From: Streptomyces roseolilacinus
Lineage (GTDB): Bacteria > Actinomycetota > Actinomycetes > Streptomycetales > Streptomycetaceae
Length of the DNA stretch: 64,000 bases
Direction of reading: 5' to 3'
Assembly: GCF_014649335.1 (NCBI RefSeq)
Contig: NZ_BMSV01000008.1
Location: forward strand, 62,001 to 126,000
In this document: in pieces, positions 47,686 through 55,100 of the stretch
Layout of the letters: every line of letters begins with the position of its first letter
Position numbering within the stretch: the stretch's first letter is position 1
The notes under the pieces: generated by a model
What the model saw: the letters and a program-made list of their open reading frames with translations, nothing else
What the model was told of the DNA's origin: nothing
Database searches by the model: none
Program-made: the position numbers and the translations under genes

Positions 47686-48477
47686 ATGCCTACGCTCGCT
47701 CACACGAAGCATCCGCACGATGACGCCCCCGACACCGCCGAGGCGTTCCAGCGTCTGGCGACGTTGCCGCCCGGGGAGGAGCGGGACCGGCTGCGCCAGG
47801 ACATCGTGAGCGCCTGGTTGCCCATGGCGGACCGGCTGGCCGGCCGGTTCCGCAACAGGGGCGAGGCGCTGGAGGACCTCAAGCAGGTCGCCGCGCTCGG
47901 CCTGGTCAAGGCGGTCGACCGGTACGACCCCTCGCGCGGCGCGGCCTTCGAGAGCTTCGCCGTGCCCACCATCACCGGTGAGATCAAGCGGCACTTCCGG
48001 GACCACATGTGGACCCTGCACGTGCCGCGCCGGGTCCAGGACCTGCGCGGCCGGGTCCGCACGGCCTACCAGGAGCTCTCGCACTCGGTCGGCGGCCGTG
48101 CCCCGACGGTGGCGGAGATAGCCAGGAAGGCGGGGATGACGGAGGAGGAGGCCGTCGCCGGCCTGGAGGCCCTCGACAGCTTCACCGCCCTGTCGCTCGA
48201 CGCCGAACTGCCCGGCACGGAGGACGGCTACACCCTCGTCGACGCGTTGGGCGGGCCCGATCCGGCCCTCGACGTGGTCGTCGACCGGGAGGCGGTCAAG
48301 CCGAGGCTCCGCACGCTGCCGGAGCGCGAGCAGAAGATCCTCTACATGCGGTTCTTCCGCGACATGACGCAGAGCAGCATCGCCGAGGACCTCGGCATCT
48401 CCCAGATGCACGTCAGCCGCCTCATCAGCCGCTGCTGCAGCCGGCTGCGCGAGGACATCATGCGGGACGCCGCGTAG
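47686..48477 (+). CDS. RNA polymerase sigma factor, SigB/SigF/SigG subfamily
   Basis: A 263-residue stress/developmental sigma factor. Region 2: AWLPMADRLAGRFRNRGEALEDLKQVAALGLVKAVDRYDPSRG, then FAVPTITGEIKRHFRDHMW (2.3-2.4, the -10 reading helix). Region 3: VAEIARKAGMTEEEAVAGLEALDSFTALSLDAELPG. Region 4: LPEREQKILYMRFFRDMTQSSIAEDLGISQMHVSRLI, the -35 reading helix-turn-helix. This subfamily reads GNNT-N14-16-GGGTAC promoters, several of which surround it. No anti-sigma or antagonist gene is adjacent, though a STAS protein is encoded at 63072. Which paralogue it is cannot be told. Confidence 0.93.
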   Translation: MPTLAHTKHPHDDAPDTAEAFQRLATLPPGEERDRLRQDIVSAWLPMADRLAGRFRNRGEALEDLKQVAALGLVKAVDRYDPSRGAAFESFAVPTITGEIKRHFRDHMWTLHVPRRVQDLRGRVRTAYQELSHSVGGRAPTVAEIARKAGMTEEEAVAGLEALDSFTALSLDAELPGTEDGYTLVDALGGPDPALDVVVDREAVKPRLRTLPEREQKILYMRFFRDMTQSSIAEDLGISQMHVSRLISRCCSRLREDIMRDAA

Positions 48478-48563
48478 GCCGCCCGGTGCCACCGCCCGCA
48501 TCCGGCCGCCTCCCCACCGAAACGCCCTGCGGGCCCCCGTGGCGCCCTCGGTCCGGCGGGCTC

Positions 48564-49811
48564 CTAGGCGGGTGGGCCCGGGCGGCGCATGGCCAGTCCG
48601 ACGTGGCGGGACAGCGCGTCGGCGGCCTGGGCCTCCGCCATCGAGAACGCCCGCCGCGCCCGGGTGCGCAGCAGGGTCAGGACGCCCAGCACCTCCGGCC
48701 CCGTGGCGCCACCCGTCGCGGCGGCGTCGCCGACGACCGGCAGGCACAGCAGCGAGCTGACCTCGGCGCGTACCAGCACGGCCGCCCCGCCGGGGTCCGT
48801 ACCGAGCGCCAGGGCGTCCTCGGGGCGCACCTGGAGCGAGGCCGATCCACCGGCCGCGACCTCCGTGACCAGGGGGCAGTCCGCCGGGTCCTGGTCGAGG
48901 AGCGTTTTCGCCAGCGCGCCGTCGTCGGGTGGCCCGAGTACCATCGCGCGGCGCGCCGGACCGGCGGGCCCGTCCGCCGCGAGGTCGGCGATCACCCAGT
49001 CCGCGAACCGCTCGTGCAGCACCCGCGCCGCCGCCTCCAGGGCGCCCCGCGCGTCTCCCGGGGTGGTGCGCAGCAGGGCCGTCGCGACGGCGTCGACCAG
49101 GTCCAGCGTCCCGGCCCGTTCGGTGACCTCGGCGAGGTCCGGCGCGCTTCCCAGCCGCCGGCTCCGCCCGCGCGCCCCGGCCGGCGCCGTGGGGAGCGCC
49201 GCGTCCCCCGTGGCGGAGGAGCGCCGTCCGATCCCGGCGGGTCCGGTCGGTCCGGCGCCGGCGGCGCCGGGCTGGAGGACGACCGCGACGGTCTGCTGCG
49301 GCTCCCCGGGGAGGATCAGCGCGGCGAGCGTGGCCCGCACCGGCTCCTTCGGCCGCTGCTGGAGCCGTACCGTCAGGCTCCGCCCGCCCTCGCCGCGGGC
49401 GGTGGCGGCGACCTGCGTGCGGAACGGCGCCCGGTCGCCCGGGGTGAACAGCGCGGACAGCGGGCGGCCCGTGGCGTATCCGGCCCGGACGCCGGTGAGC
49501 GTCGTCGCGGCCAGGTTCATCCGCCGGACGACCGTGTCCCGGTCGACCAGCGCCACGGGCAGCGGCAGCCGTTGGAACACCGTCTTCAGCAGCTGGCGTT
49601 CCTGCCGTTCCGCGGACGTGCCCTCCGGGGCGCGCGCCGCCAGCCGCTCGTAGCGGGGCCACAGGGTCTCCGCCGCGTGCTGGAGTTCGAAGAGGGCGGC
49701 GTCCAGCACGCCCCGCTGCTCCTCCGGCGGCAGGGCGCGGGCGCTGCGCAGTTCCGCCACCCGGCGGACGAAGTCCGCGAGGTCCTCGCCGAACGCGCCG
49801 GTCTCGCTCAT
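48564..49811 (-). CDS. PAS-GAF sensor protein
   Basis: A 415-residue cytoplasmic signalling protein. A helical N-terminus (RRVAELRSARALPPEEQRGVL) leads to a PAS domain at about 75-180 (LLKTVFQRLPLPVALVDRDTVVRRMNLAATTLTGVRAGYATGRPL), a Ser/Arg/Gly linker, and a GAF domain at about 235-410 (ATALLRTTPGDARGALEAAARVLHERFADWVIAD, LLCLPVVGD, VLGVLTLLRTRARRAFSMAE). No kinase, phosphatase or DNA-binding part is attached, so it probably hands its signal to a partner. Convergent with the sigma factor and divergent from the ANTAR protein. Start ATG 49811 has only a weak ribosome site. Confidence 0.82.
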   Translation of the reverse strand: MSETGAFGEDLADFVRRVAELRSARALPPEEQRGVLDAALFELQHAAETLWPRYERLAARAPEGTSAERQERQLLKTVFQRLPLPVALVDRDTVVRRMNLAATTLTGVRAGYATGRPLSALFTPGDRAPFRTQVAATARGEGGRSLTVRLQQRPKEPVRATLAALILPGEPQQTVAVVLQPGAAGAGPTGPAGIGRRSSATGDAALPTAPAGARGRSRRLGSAPDLAEVTERAGTLDLVDAVATALLRTTPGDARGALEAAARVLHERFADWVIADLAADGPAGPARRAMVLGPPDDGALAKTLLDQDPADCPLVTEVAAGGSASLQVRPEDALALGTDPGGAAVLVRAEVSSLLCLPVVGDAAATGGATGPEVLGVLTLLRTRARRAFSMAEAQAADALSRHVGLAMRRPGPPA

Positions 49812-49962
49812 CCCAAGGCCCCCGCTCCGCCCGGCATCTCCACCCCGGCTCCCGCTCCAGCACCGCACTCCGGAGCGCACACCCGCGTGCGCCCTTCGGT
49901 CGTATGCCCTGTTGTCCGCATATCAGCACGGTAACCGCGCACCCGCCCCGCCACGCTGCACC

Positions 49963-49987
49963 GTTTCACCGGACGCGCAGCGGGCAG
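49963..49987 (+). promoter_or_regulatory. Sigma-B-like promoter candidate for the GAF-ANTAR gene
   Basis: GTTT (49963-49966), 15 bp, GGGCAG (49982-49987), 28 bp before the start codon. Confidence 0.4.
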
Positions 49988-50015
49988 CCGCACCCCGGAA
50001 GGAGATGCCGCCCCC

Positions 50016-50768
50016 ATGCTGATCGAGCCCGAGTACGAAGCACCCGACTCGGCGTTCGCCGTCCGCCGGCTCCAGCGGCTGGCCGAGCAGTGCGTCCGTT
50101 CCGTCCCGGCCTGTTGCGGCGCGGTGGCGACCCTCGGCGACGAGGAAGAGGGGGAGCAGGGCGAGCGCCGCACCACCGCCACGCACCCGGACCTCGCCGT
50201 CCTCGTCGGCGTCCAGCTCGACTCGGGCGACGGGCCCATCAGGGTGGCCCTCGACAGCGGCGAACCCGTCGTCGCCGGGGACCTGCTCCATGACGAGCGG
50301 TGGCCCGCCTACCGCGCCGCCGCCCTCGGCGCCGGGGTGCGCTCCAGCGTCACGCTGCCGTTCCACCGCGCCGGTGTGCTGGTCACCCTCAACCTGTACG
50401 GCTTCCGCCCCGGCTCCCTGGCCAACGCCGCGCGCGGCCCGGCGGCCGTCCTCGGCGAGGAGGCCACCGCGGGCCTCGTCCGCGACCGCCGCTACCGCGC
50501 CGCCCTCACCGAGGTCGGCCAGCTGGAGTCCGCGCTGCGCTCCCGGCCCGTCATCGACCAGGCCGGCGGCATCGTCATGCACGTCCTCGGCTGCGGCGTC
50601 GAGGAGGCGTACGCCGTGCTGCGGCGCGTCTCCCAGCTCACCAACCGCAAGCTCTCCGACGTGGCCGCGCAGGTGGTGCGGACCCGCGGCCGGGGGCTGG
50701 AGAAGGAGCTGGCCCGGCTCGCCCCGCCGCACGCGGCCGCCCGCTCCCCGAACGGCGAAGCCCCGTGA
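50016..50768 (+). CDS. GAF-ANTAR domain RNA-binding antiterminator
   Basis: A 250-residue protein with an N-terminal GAF domain (about 15-160, LAEQCVRSVPACCGAVATLG to LNLYGFRPGSL) and a C-terminal ANTAR domain: LESALRSRPVIDQAGGIVMHVLGCGVEEAYAVLRRVSQLTNRKLSDVAAQVV. ANTAR proteins bind paired hairpins in nascent RNA and stop termination when activated. No ANTAR-type double hairpin was found near it. AAGGAG lies 10 bp before ATG 50016. The stop is 46 bp before the lysine-free aminotransferase-fold gene, so read-through is possible. Confidence 0.9.
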   Translation: MLIEPEYEAPDSAFAVRRLQRLAEQCVRSVPACCGAVATLGDEEEGEQGERRTTATHPDLAVLVGVQLDSGDGPIRVALDSGEPVVAGDLLHDERWPAYRAAALGAGVRSSVTLPFHRAGVLVTLNLYGFRPGSLANAARGPAAVLGEEATAGLVRDRRYRAALTEVGQLESALRSRPVIDQAGGIVMHVLGCGVEEAYAVLRRVSQLTNRKLSDVAAQVVRTRGRGLEKELARLAPPHAAARSPNGEAP

Positions 50769-50814
50769 ATCTCCGTATAAAGGGTTCGGGTCCGCAGACG
50801 TACGGGAGGTCCTG

Positions 50815-52086
50815 GTGACGCGCAGCCCTTCTTCCGGGCATTCCCACGGGCACGGGCAGGTGCGCTACGCCCCGCCCGCCCCCGACACCGGTCTCCCCGT
50901 CGTCGAGGAGCTCGCCGGGCTGCTGGCGGCCGCCGCCTCCCGGCCCGACCCCGAACCCCCGGGCGGCGGCCCCGTCCTGCGCGAGGCGGCCTGCGGCTAC
51001 TGGTCACGGCGGGGCCTGCGCTGCCACCCCGAGGACCTCGCCGCCTCGCCCGGCACCGGGCCGCTGCTGACCGCGCTGCTCGCCGCGCACGGCGGCGACG
51101 TGCTGATGCCGCGCCCCTGCCCGCTCTCCTGGCCCCCGCAGGCCCGCCTCCTCGGCCTGCCCGCCTACCACGTGCCGACGCCCGCCGAGTGCGGCGGGGT
51201 CCCCGACCCGTACGCCCTGCTGGAGACCGTGCGGCGGGTGCGCGCGGAGGGCGGCCGCCCCGCCGTCCTGCTGCTCAGCGTCGCCGACGACCCCACCGGC
51301 ACCGTCACCCCGCCCGAACTCGTCCGCGAGGCGTGCGAGGCGGCCGTCGGGGAGGGCCTGCACGTCGTCAGCGACGAGACCTGGCGGGACACCGTGCACC
51401 GGCCGCACGACACCGTCTTCGTCAGCCCCGCCGAGATGTGCCCCGACGACGTCACCGTCCTGTGCGACCTCGCCGGCGCCGTCACCCCCGCCGCCTGGCC
51501 GGCCGCCGTCGCCCGCTTCCCCGCCGGCCCCGCCGGCGCCGCCCACCGCGCCCGCACCCTCGACGTGCTCACCGCGCTCGGCGCCGACCTGCCCGGCCCG
51601 CTGGCCGCGGCCGTCGCCCACGCCCTCGACGAGCCGGAGGCCGTCACCGCGCGGAACGCCGCCGCGACCGCCCTCCACGCCCGCGTGGCCGCCGAGGCGC
51701 ACCGCACGGTGCTCGCCGCCGGGGCCCTCGCCCTGCCGCCCGAGGCCGGCCGCCACCTGTACGTGGACCTCGACCCGTTCCGCGGCCCCCTCGCCGCACG
51801 GGGCGTCACCGACTCCATCGAGCTGGAGGACCACCTGTCCGCGCGCCTCGGCGCCCCCGTCCCCGGCGGCCACCGCTTCGGCGACGAACTCGGCGCCCTG
51901 CGCGTCCGCCTCGCCACCACGCCGCTGCTGGGCGCCACCCAGGCCGAACGGCTGGAGGCCCTCACCGCCGACGACCCCCTCGACCTGCCGCACGTGACGG
52001 GGGCCCTGGAGGCCCTGTCGGCCGCGCTCCGCGAGGTCACCCCGCGCGCGGACCGTGCCGAGACCGCCGGAGGAGCCCGCAGATGA
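50815..52086 (+). CDS. Aminotransferase-fold protein without any lysine (no PLP Schiff base possible)
   Basis: A 423-residue protein with the class I/II aminotransferase layout: SVADDPTGTVTPPELVREAC stands at the NPTG loop, HVVSDETWRDTVH at the DExY strand, and GALRVRLAT at the C-terminal Arg strand. Where the family has SxSKxxxxxGxRxG, the sequence reads VLCDLAGAVTPAAWPAAV. There is no lysine in the whole protein, so a normal internal aldimine cannot form. The rest of the fold seems intact and in frame, so this is not an ordinary pseudogene. GTG 50815 has GGAGG 5 bp upstream. The stop overlaps the next start (ATGA), tying it to a metallo-beta-lactamase protein. A binding, structural or PLP-independent role is inferred. 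Confidence 0.82.
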   Translation: MTRSPSSGHSHGHGQVRYAPPAPDTGLPVVEELAGLLAAAASRPDPEPPGGGPVLREAACGYWSRRGLRCHPEDLAASPGTGPLLTALLAAHGGDVLMPRPCPLSWPPQARLLGLPAYHVPTPAECGGVPDPYALLETVRRVRAEGGRPAVLLLSVADDPTGTVTPPELVREACEAAVGEGLHVVSDETWRDTVHRPHDTVFVSPAEMCPDDVTVLCDLAGAVTPAAWPAAVARFPAGPAGAAHRARTLDVLTALGADLPGPLAAAVAHALDEPEAVTARNAAATALHARVAAEAHRTVLAAGALALPPEAGRHLYVDLDPFRGPLAARGVTDSIELEDHLSARLGAPVPGGHRFGDELGALRVRLATTPLLGATQAERLEALTADDPLDLPHVTGALEALSAALREVTPRADRAETAGGARR

Positions 52087-53114
52087 CGGACGGCACGCCC
52101 ACCGAGCTCACCGCCCCCTCCGCGCCCCCGGGGCGCGGCCCGGCCGTCCGGCCGGTGCCCCGGCCGCTGGGCGAGATCCGCGCCTGGCCCCGTTCCTTCG
52201 CCGGCCGGCTCACCGCGCCGCTGCCCGGCGTCCGCGCCTTCGCCCGCCTGGTCCGCGAGGGCTCCGCCGCCGTACGCCCCGGCAGCGACGGCCTGCGCGA
52301 CGTCCCCCGGCTGCCGTTCGCCCCCGGCCCGCTGCCCCCCGCCGACCCGGACACGGTGGCCGTCACCTGGGCGGGCCACGCCAGCTGGATCGTCCGCGTC
52401 GGCGGCCTCACCGTCCTCACCGACCCCGTGTGGTCCCGCCGCATCCTCGGCACCCCGCCCCGCGTCACGCCCGTCGGCGTCCGCTGGGAGGACCTGCCGC
52501 CCGTCGACGCGGTCGTCATCAGCCACAACCACTACGACCACCTGGACGCGTCCACCCTGCGCAGGCTCCCGCGCGCCACGCCGCTGTTCGTCCCGGCCGG
52601 CCTCGGCCGCTGGTTCCGCCGCCGCCGCTTCACCACCGTCACCGAGCTCGACTGGTGGGAGTCGGCCGAGCTGCGCGGCGTCCGCTTCGACTTCGTCCCG
52701 GCCCACCACTGGTCCAAGCGGACCCTCACCGACACCTGCCGTTCCCTGTGGGGCGGCTGGGTCCTCGGCGACCACCGGAGGCGGGTGTACTTCGCCGGAG
52801 ACACCGGCTACGGCCACTGGTTCCGCCGCATCGCCGACCGCCACCCCGGCATCGACCTGGCGCTGATGCCCATCGGCGCGTACGCCCCCCGCTGGTGGCT
52901 CGGCGACGTCCACACCGACCCGGAGGAGGCCGTCCGCGCCTTCCAGGACCTCGGCGCCCGCGTCATGGCCCCGATGCACTGGGCGACCTTCGTCCTGTCC
53001 TCCGAACCGGTCATGGAGCCCCTGACCCGCCTCCACGCCGCCTGGGGGGCCGCGGGCCTGCCCCGCGACCGCCTCTGGGACCTGGCGGTCGGCGAGTCCC
53101 GCGTCCTGGAGTGA
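52083..53114 (+). CDS. Metallo-beta-lactamase fold hydrolase (NAPE-PLD/UlaG-like)
   Basis: A 343-residue protein with a disordered first 30 residues and a full MBL domain: VTWAGHASWIVRVGGLTVLTDP, the metal motif HNHYDHLD, HWSKRTL, GDTGYGHWF and MPIGAYAPRWW, closing with APMHWATFVL. The spacing and AGHASW opening match NAPE-type phospholipase D proteins, which cut N-acyl phosphatidylethanolamine, though many relatives have other phosphodiester substrates. It overlaps the lysine-free aminotransferase-fold gene by 4 bp and must be made together with it. All zinc ligands are present. Convergent with the DedA gene, only 9 bp away. Confidence 0.9.
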   Translation: MTDGTPTELTAPSAPPGRGPAVRPVPRPLGEIRAWPRSFAGRLTAPLPGVRAFARLVREGSAAVRPGSDGLRDVPRLPFAPGPLPPADPDTVAVTWAGHASWIVRVGGLTVLTDPVWSRRILGTPPRVTPVGVRWEDLPPVDAVVISHNHYDHLDASTLRRLPRATPLFVPAGLGRWFRRRRFTTVTELDWWESAELRGVRFDFVPAHHWSKRTLTDTCRSLWGGWVLGDHRRRVYFAGDTGYGHWFRRIADRHPGIDLALMPIGAYAPRWWLGDVHTDPEEAVRAFQDLGARVMAPMHWATFVLSSEPVMEPLTRLHAAWGAAGLPRDRLWDLAVGESRVLE

Positions 53115-53123
53115 CCGCGCCCC

Positions 53124-53762
53124 TCATCCGCCGGAGCCGGAGCCTCCGCGCCGCGGCCGCCGCGCCCACCGCCACGCCCGCGGCGCGGCGCCGACCAGCA
53201 GCGCCAGCGCCACCGCCGCCGCCACCCCCTGCCAGGGCCGCGGGAACAGCGCCCCGCCCGCCACCCCGATCAGCTGGTACGTCGCCGTCCACGCCAGCAC
53301 CGCCGGCACGTCACTCCGTACGAACCGGGCCGCCGGCATCCGTGCCAGCAGGCACGCCAGCATCACCGGGATCCGCCCCGCCGGCACCAGCCGGGACAGC
53401 ACCAGCACCGGCACCCGGTGCTCCCGCAGCCTCGCCTGGGCCCGCTCCAGCCGGTCCGGCGCCGCCCGGGCCCGCAGCGCCGCCAGCCACCGCGACCCGC
53501 CCCGCGAGGTGACCCCGCGCCGCCCCAGCCAGTACAGCGCCGCGTCCCCCGCGAGCGCCGCCGCCGCGGCCACCAGGAAGACGAACAGCGGCGCGAGCGG
53601 CGCCGCCTGGTGGGAGGCCACGACCGCCGCCGAGCTGACGACCGCCCCCGTCGGCACGACCGGCACCAGCGCGCCGAGCGCGACCAGCAGGAACAGCGCC
53701 GGGTAGCCCACCACCCGCCGCGCCTCCTCCGGGGGCAGCTGGCCGGCCAGCTCCCCGATCAC
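53124..53762 (-). CDS. DedA/SNARE-associated (VTT) family membrane protein
   Basis: A 212-residue membrane protein. Hydrophobic segments at about 20-50, 58-80, 140-165 and 170-190; the family landmark is ALAGDAALYWLGRRG followed by RLVPAGRIPVMLACLLARM, which contains the conserved Arg and Gly/Pro of the re-entrant loop. DedA proteins take part in lipid flipping and envelope homeostasis. GTG 53762 overlaps the stop of the MBL gene as GTGA, so translation is coupled. The C-terminus is a run of Arg and Gly. Confidence 0.85.
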   Translation of the reverse strand: MIGELAGQLPPEEARRVVGYPALFLLVALGALVPVVPTGAVVSSAAVVASHQAAPLAPLFVFLVAAAAALAGDAALYWLGRRGVTSRGGSRWLAALRARAAPDRLERAQARLREHRVPVLVLSRLVPAGRIPVMLACLLARMPAARFVRSDVPAVLAWTATYQLIGVAGGALFPRPWQGVAAAVALALLVGAAPRAWRWARRPRRGGSGSGG

Positions 53763-54526
53763 CGCGCCGCCCCCGGCCGCAGGCTCTCCCCGTGCCCGAG
53801 GGGGTGCACCGCCACGTCCGGCGCCAGCCGCGCCGCGAGCCGGGCGAACTCGCCGCCCGGCGCGTGGAACTCGTGCGGCCGCACCGCGTCCATCCCGACC
53901 GGCCAGTACGTGCCGTAGTGCACCGGCACCGCCGCCCGGGGCGCCAGCGACGCCAGGGCCTGCGCGGCGCGCCGCGCGTCCAGGTGGCCGTGGCCCAGGA
54001 ACGGGCCCCACCCGCCGACCGGGAGGAGCGCCACGTCGACCTCGCCGACCGCGGCGGCCATCCCGTCGAACAGCCCCGTGTCCCCGGCGAAGTAGGTGCG
54101 CGCCGCGCCCCGGACCACGTACCCGAGCGCGGGGGAGCGGTGCGGCCCCACCGGCAGCCGCCGCCCGTCGTGCGCGGCCGGCACCGCCCGCACCACCACC
54201 GGTCCCGCCCGCACCTCGTCGCCGGCGCCGACCTCGGTGATCCGCAGCCCCGCCAGCCGCCGCAGCCCCGGCACCGTCCGGGACGCGCCGCGCGGCACCA
54301 CCAGCCGCGTGCCGGGCGCGAGCCGGGCCAGCGAGGGCAGGTGCAGGTGGTCCGCGTGCAGGTGCGACACGAGCACCAGGTCGGCCAGCGCCGCCTCGGG
54401 CGGCGGCAGCGCGCCCCGGCGCCGGCGCAGGTGCGCGAGCCGCCGCGTGAACAGCGGGTCCGTCAGCACCCGCACACCGGAGTCCTCGACCGTGCAGGTG
54501 GCGTGGCCCCACCAGGTGACCTCCAT
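53759..54526 (-). CDS. Metallo-beta-lactamase fold protein (UlaG-like)
   Basis: A 255-residue MBL protein with a compact layout: VTWWGHATCTVEDSGVRVLTDP, the metal motif SHLHADHLHLP, VPAAHDGRR, FAGDTGLFDGM, PVGGWGPFLGHGHLD and PVHYGTYWP. All ligand positions are filled. These enzymes hydrolyse diverse esters or phosphodiesters. TACGCT lies 6 nt before ATG 54526, so the mRNA is probably leaderless. It is coupled by 4 bp to the DedA gene, suggesting a membrane-lipid or envelope substrate (inference), as with the other MBL gene next door. Confidence 0.9.
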   Translation of the reverse strand: MEVTWWGHATCTVEDSGVRVLTDPLFTRRLAHLRRRRGALPPPEAALADLVLVSHLHADHLHLPSLARLAPGTRLVVPRGASRTVPGLRRLAGLRITEVGAGDEVRAGPVVVRAVPAAHDGRRLPVGPHRSPALGYVVRGAARTYFAGDTGLFDGMAAAVGEVDVALLPVGGWGPFLGHGHLDARRAAQALASLAPRAAVPVHYGTYWPVGMDAVRPHEFHAPGGEFARLAARLAPDVAVHPLGHGESLRPGAAR

Positions 54527-54532
54527 GCCACG

Positions 54533-54538
54533 AGCGTA
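54533..54538 (-). promoter_or_regulatory. Candidate -10 of leaderless MBL-DedA transcript
   Basis: TACGCT on the minus strand, 6 nt before ATG 54526; back to back with the next entry across 34 bp. Confidence 0.5.
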
Positions 54539-54572
54539 GAGCGGCGCCGCCTCCGGCGGGCGCCGTCGGGAG

Positions 54573-54578
54573 TAGGGT
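54573..54578 (+). promoter_or_regulatory. Candidate -10 of leaderless transcript (resolvase-like small protein)
   Basis: TAGGGT ends 6 nt before ATG 54585. No ribosome site is present. Confidence 0.5.
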
Positions 54579-54584
54579 CGGCCC

Positions 54585-54989
54585 ATGGACGACGTACGCG
54601 TGGCGGCGATCGCCAGCCTGACGCCGCTCGAGGAGCTCGACAGCGACCCGTTCCTGGTCGACACGCGCAGCCAGCACGCGATGTGCGAGCGGTGGGCGGC
54701 CGACAAGGGCTATGTCGTCAGCCGCGAGCTCCTCTTCTACGGGCTGCGCCCCGACCACCGCACCCTGTGGGCGGACGTCGAGGAGGGCGCCGTCGACCTG
54801 TTCGTCGCGCCCAACGAGCGCGTCCTGGAACGGGCCCTGACGTCGGCGCGGGACTTCTCCGCCGAGTGCGCGCGGCGCGGCGTGCGCCTGGAGACCGCCG
54901 GTCTCGACGAGCCCGCGTACGACGCGGAGACGAAGGCCCGCGTGCACCGGCGGCTGTCGATGCCCACCGCCGGCTACGACGGCTGCTGA
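54585..54989 (+). CDS. Small protein resembling a serine-recombinase N-terminal domain without the catalytic serine
   Basis: A 134-residue protein of unknown function. The run TRSQHAMCERWAADKGYVVSR, then LRPDHRTLWADVEEGAVDLFVAPNERVLERA, follows the pattern of resolvase N-terminal domains (SxxxQxxxCxxWAxxxGxxV, RPxL, VDxLVVxxxDRLxR), but the N-terminus VRVAAIASLTPLEELDSDPF has no YxRVS motif and so no nucleophile in place. No DNA-binding domain follows. I infer a domain derived from a recombinase and reused, with low certainty. It is divergent from the MBL-DedA pair and the transcript looks leaderless. Confidence 0.6.
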   Translation: MDDVRVAAIASLTPLEELDSDPFLVDTRSQHAMCERWAADKGYVVSRELLFYGLRPDHRTLWADVEEGAVDLFVAPNERVLERALTSARDFSAECARRGVRLETAGLDEPAYDAETKARVHRRLSMPTAGYDGC

Positions 54990-55100
54990 CACCCCGCCCC
55001 CGCAGCCCCCTCGCGGCCCGGGCCGCCCGGCCCGGCCGCCGCCACGGCGCGGTGTGCCACGCTGGAGCCGCCGGACGAAAACGGGCGAAAGGCGGATGGC

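Noticed and set aside
50016..50815. An ANTAR-target double hairpin in front of the lysine-free aminotransferase-fold gene
   Set aside because: The 46-bp gap is too short for two hexaloop hairpins with the conserved A1/G4 loops, and none is seen.
54585..54989. A remnant of an integrated element (because of the resolvase-like domain)
   Set aside because: No att-site repeats, tRNA gene, or other mobile genes lie nearby, and base composition matches the neighbours.
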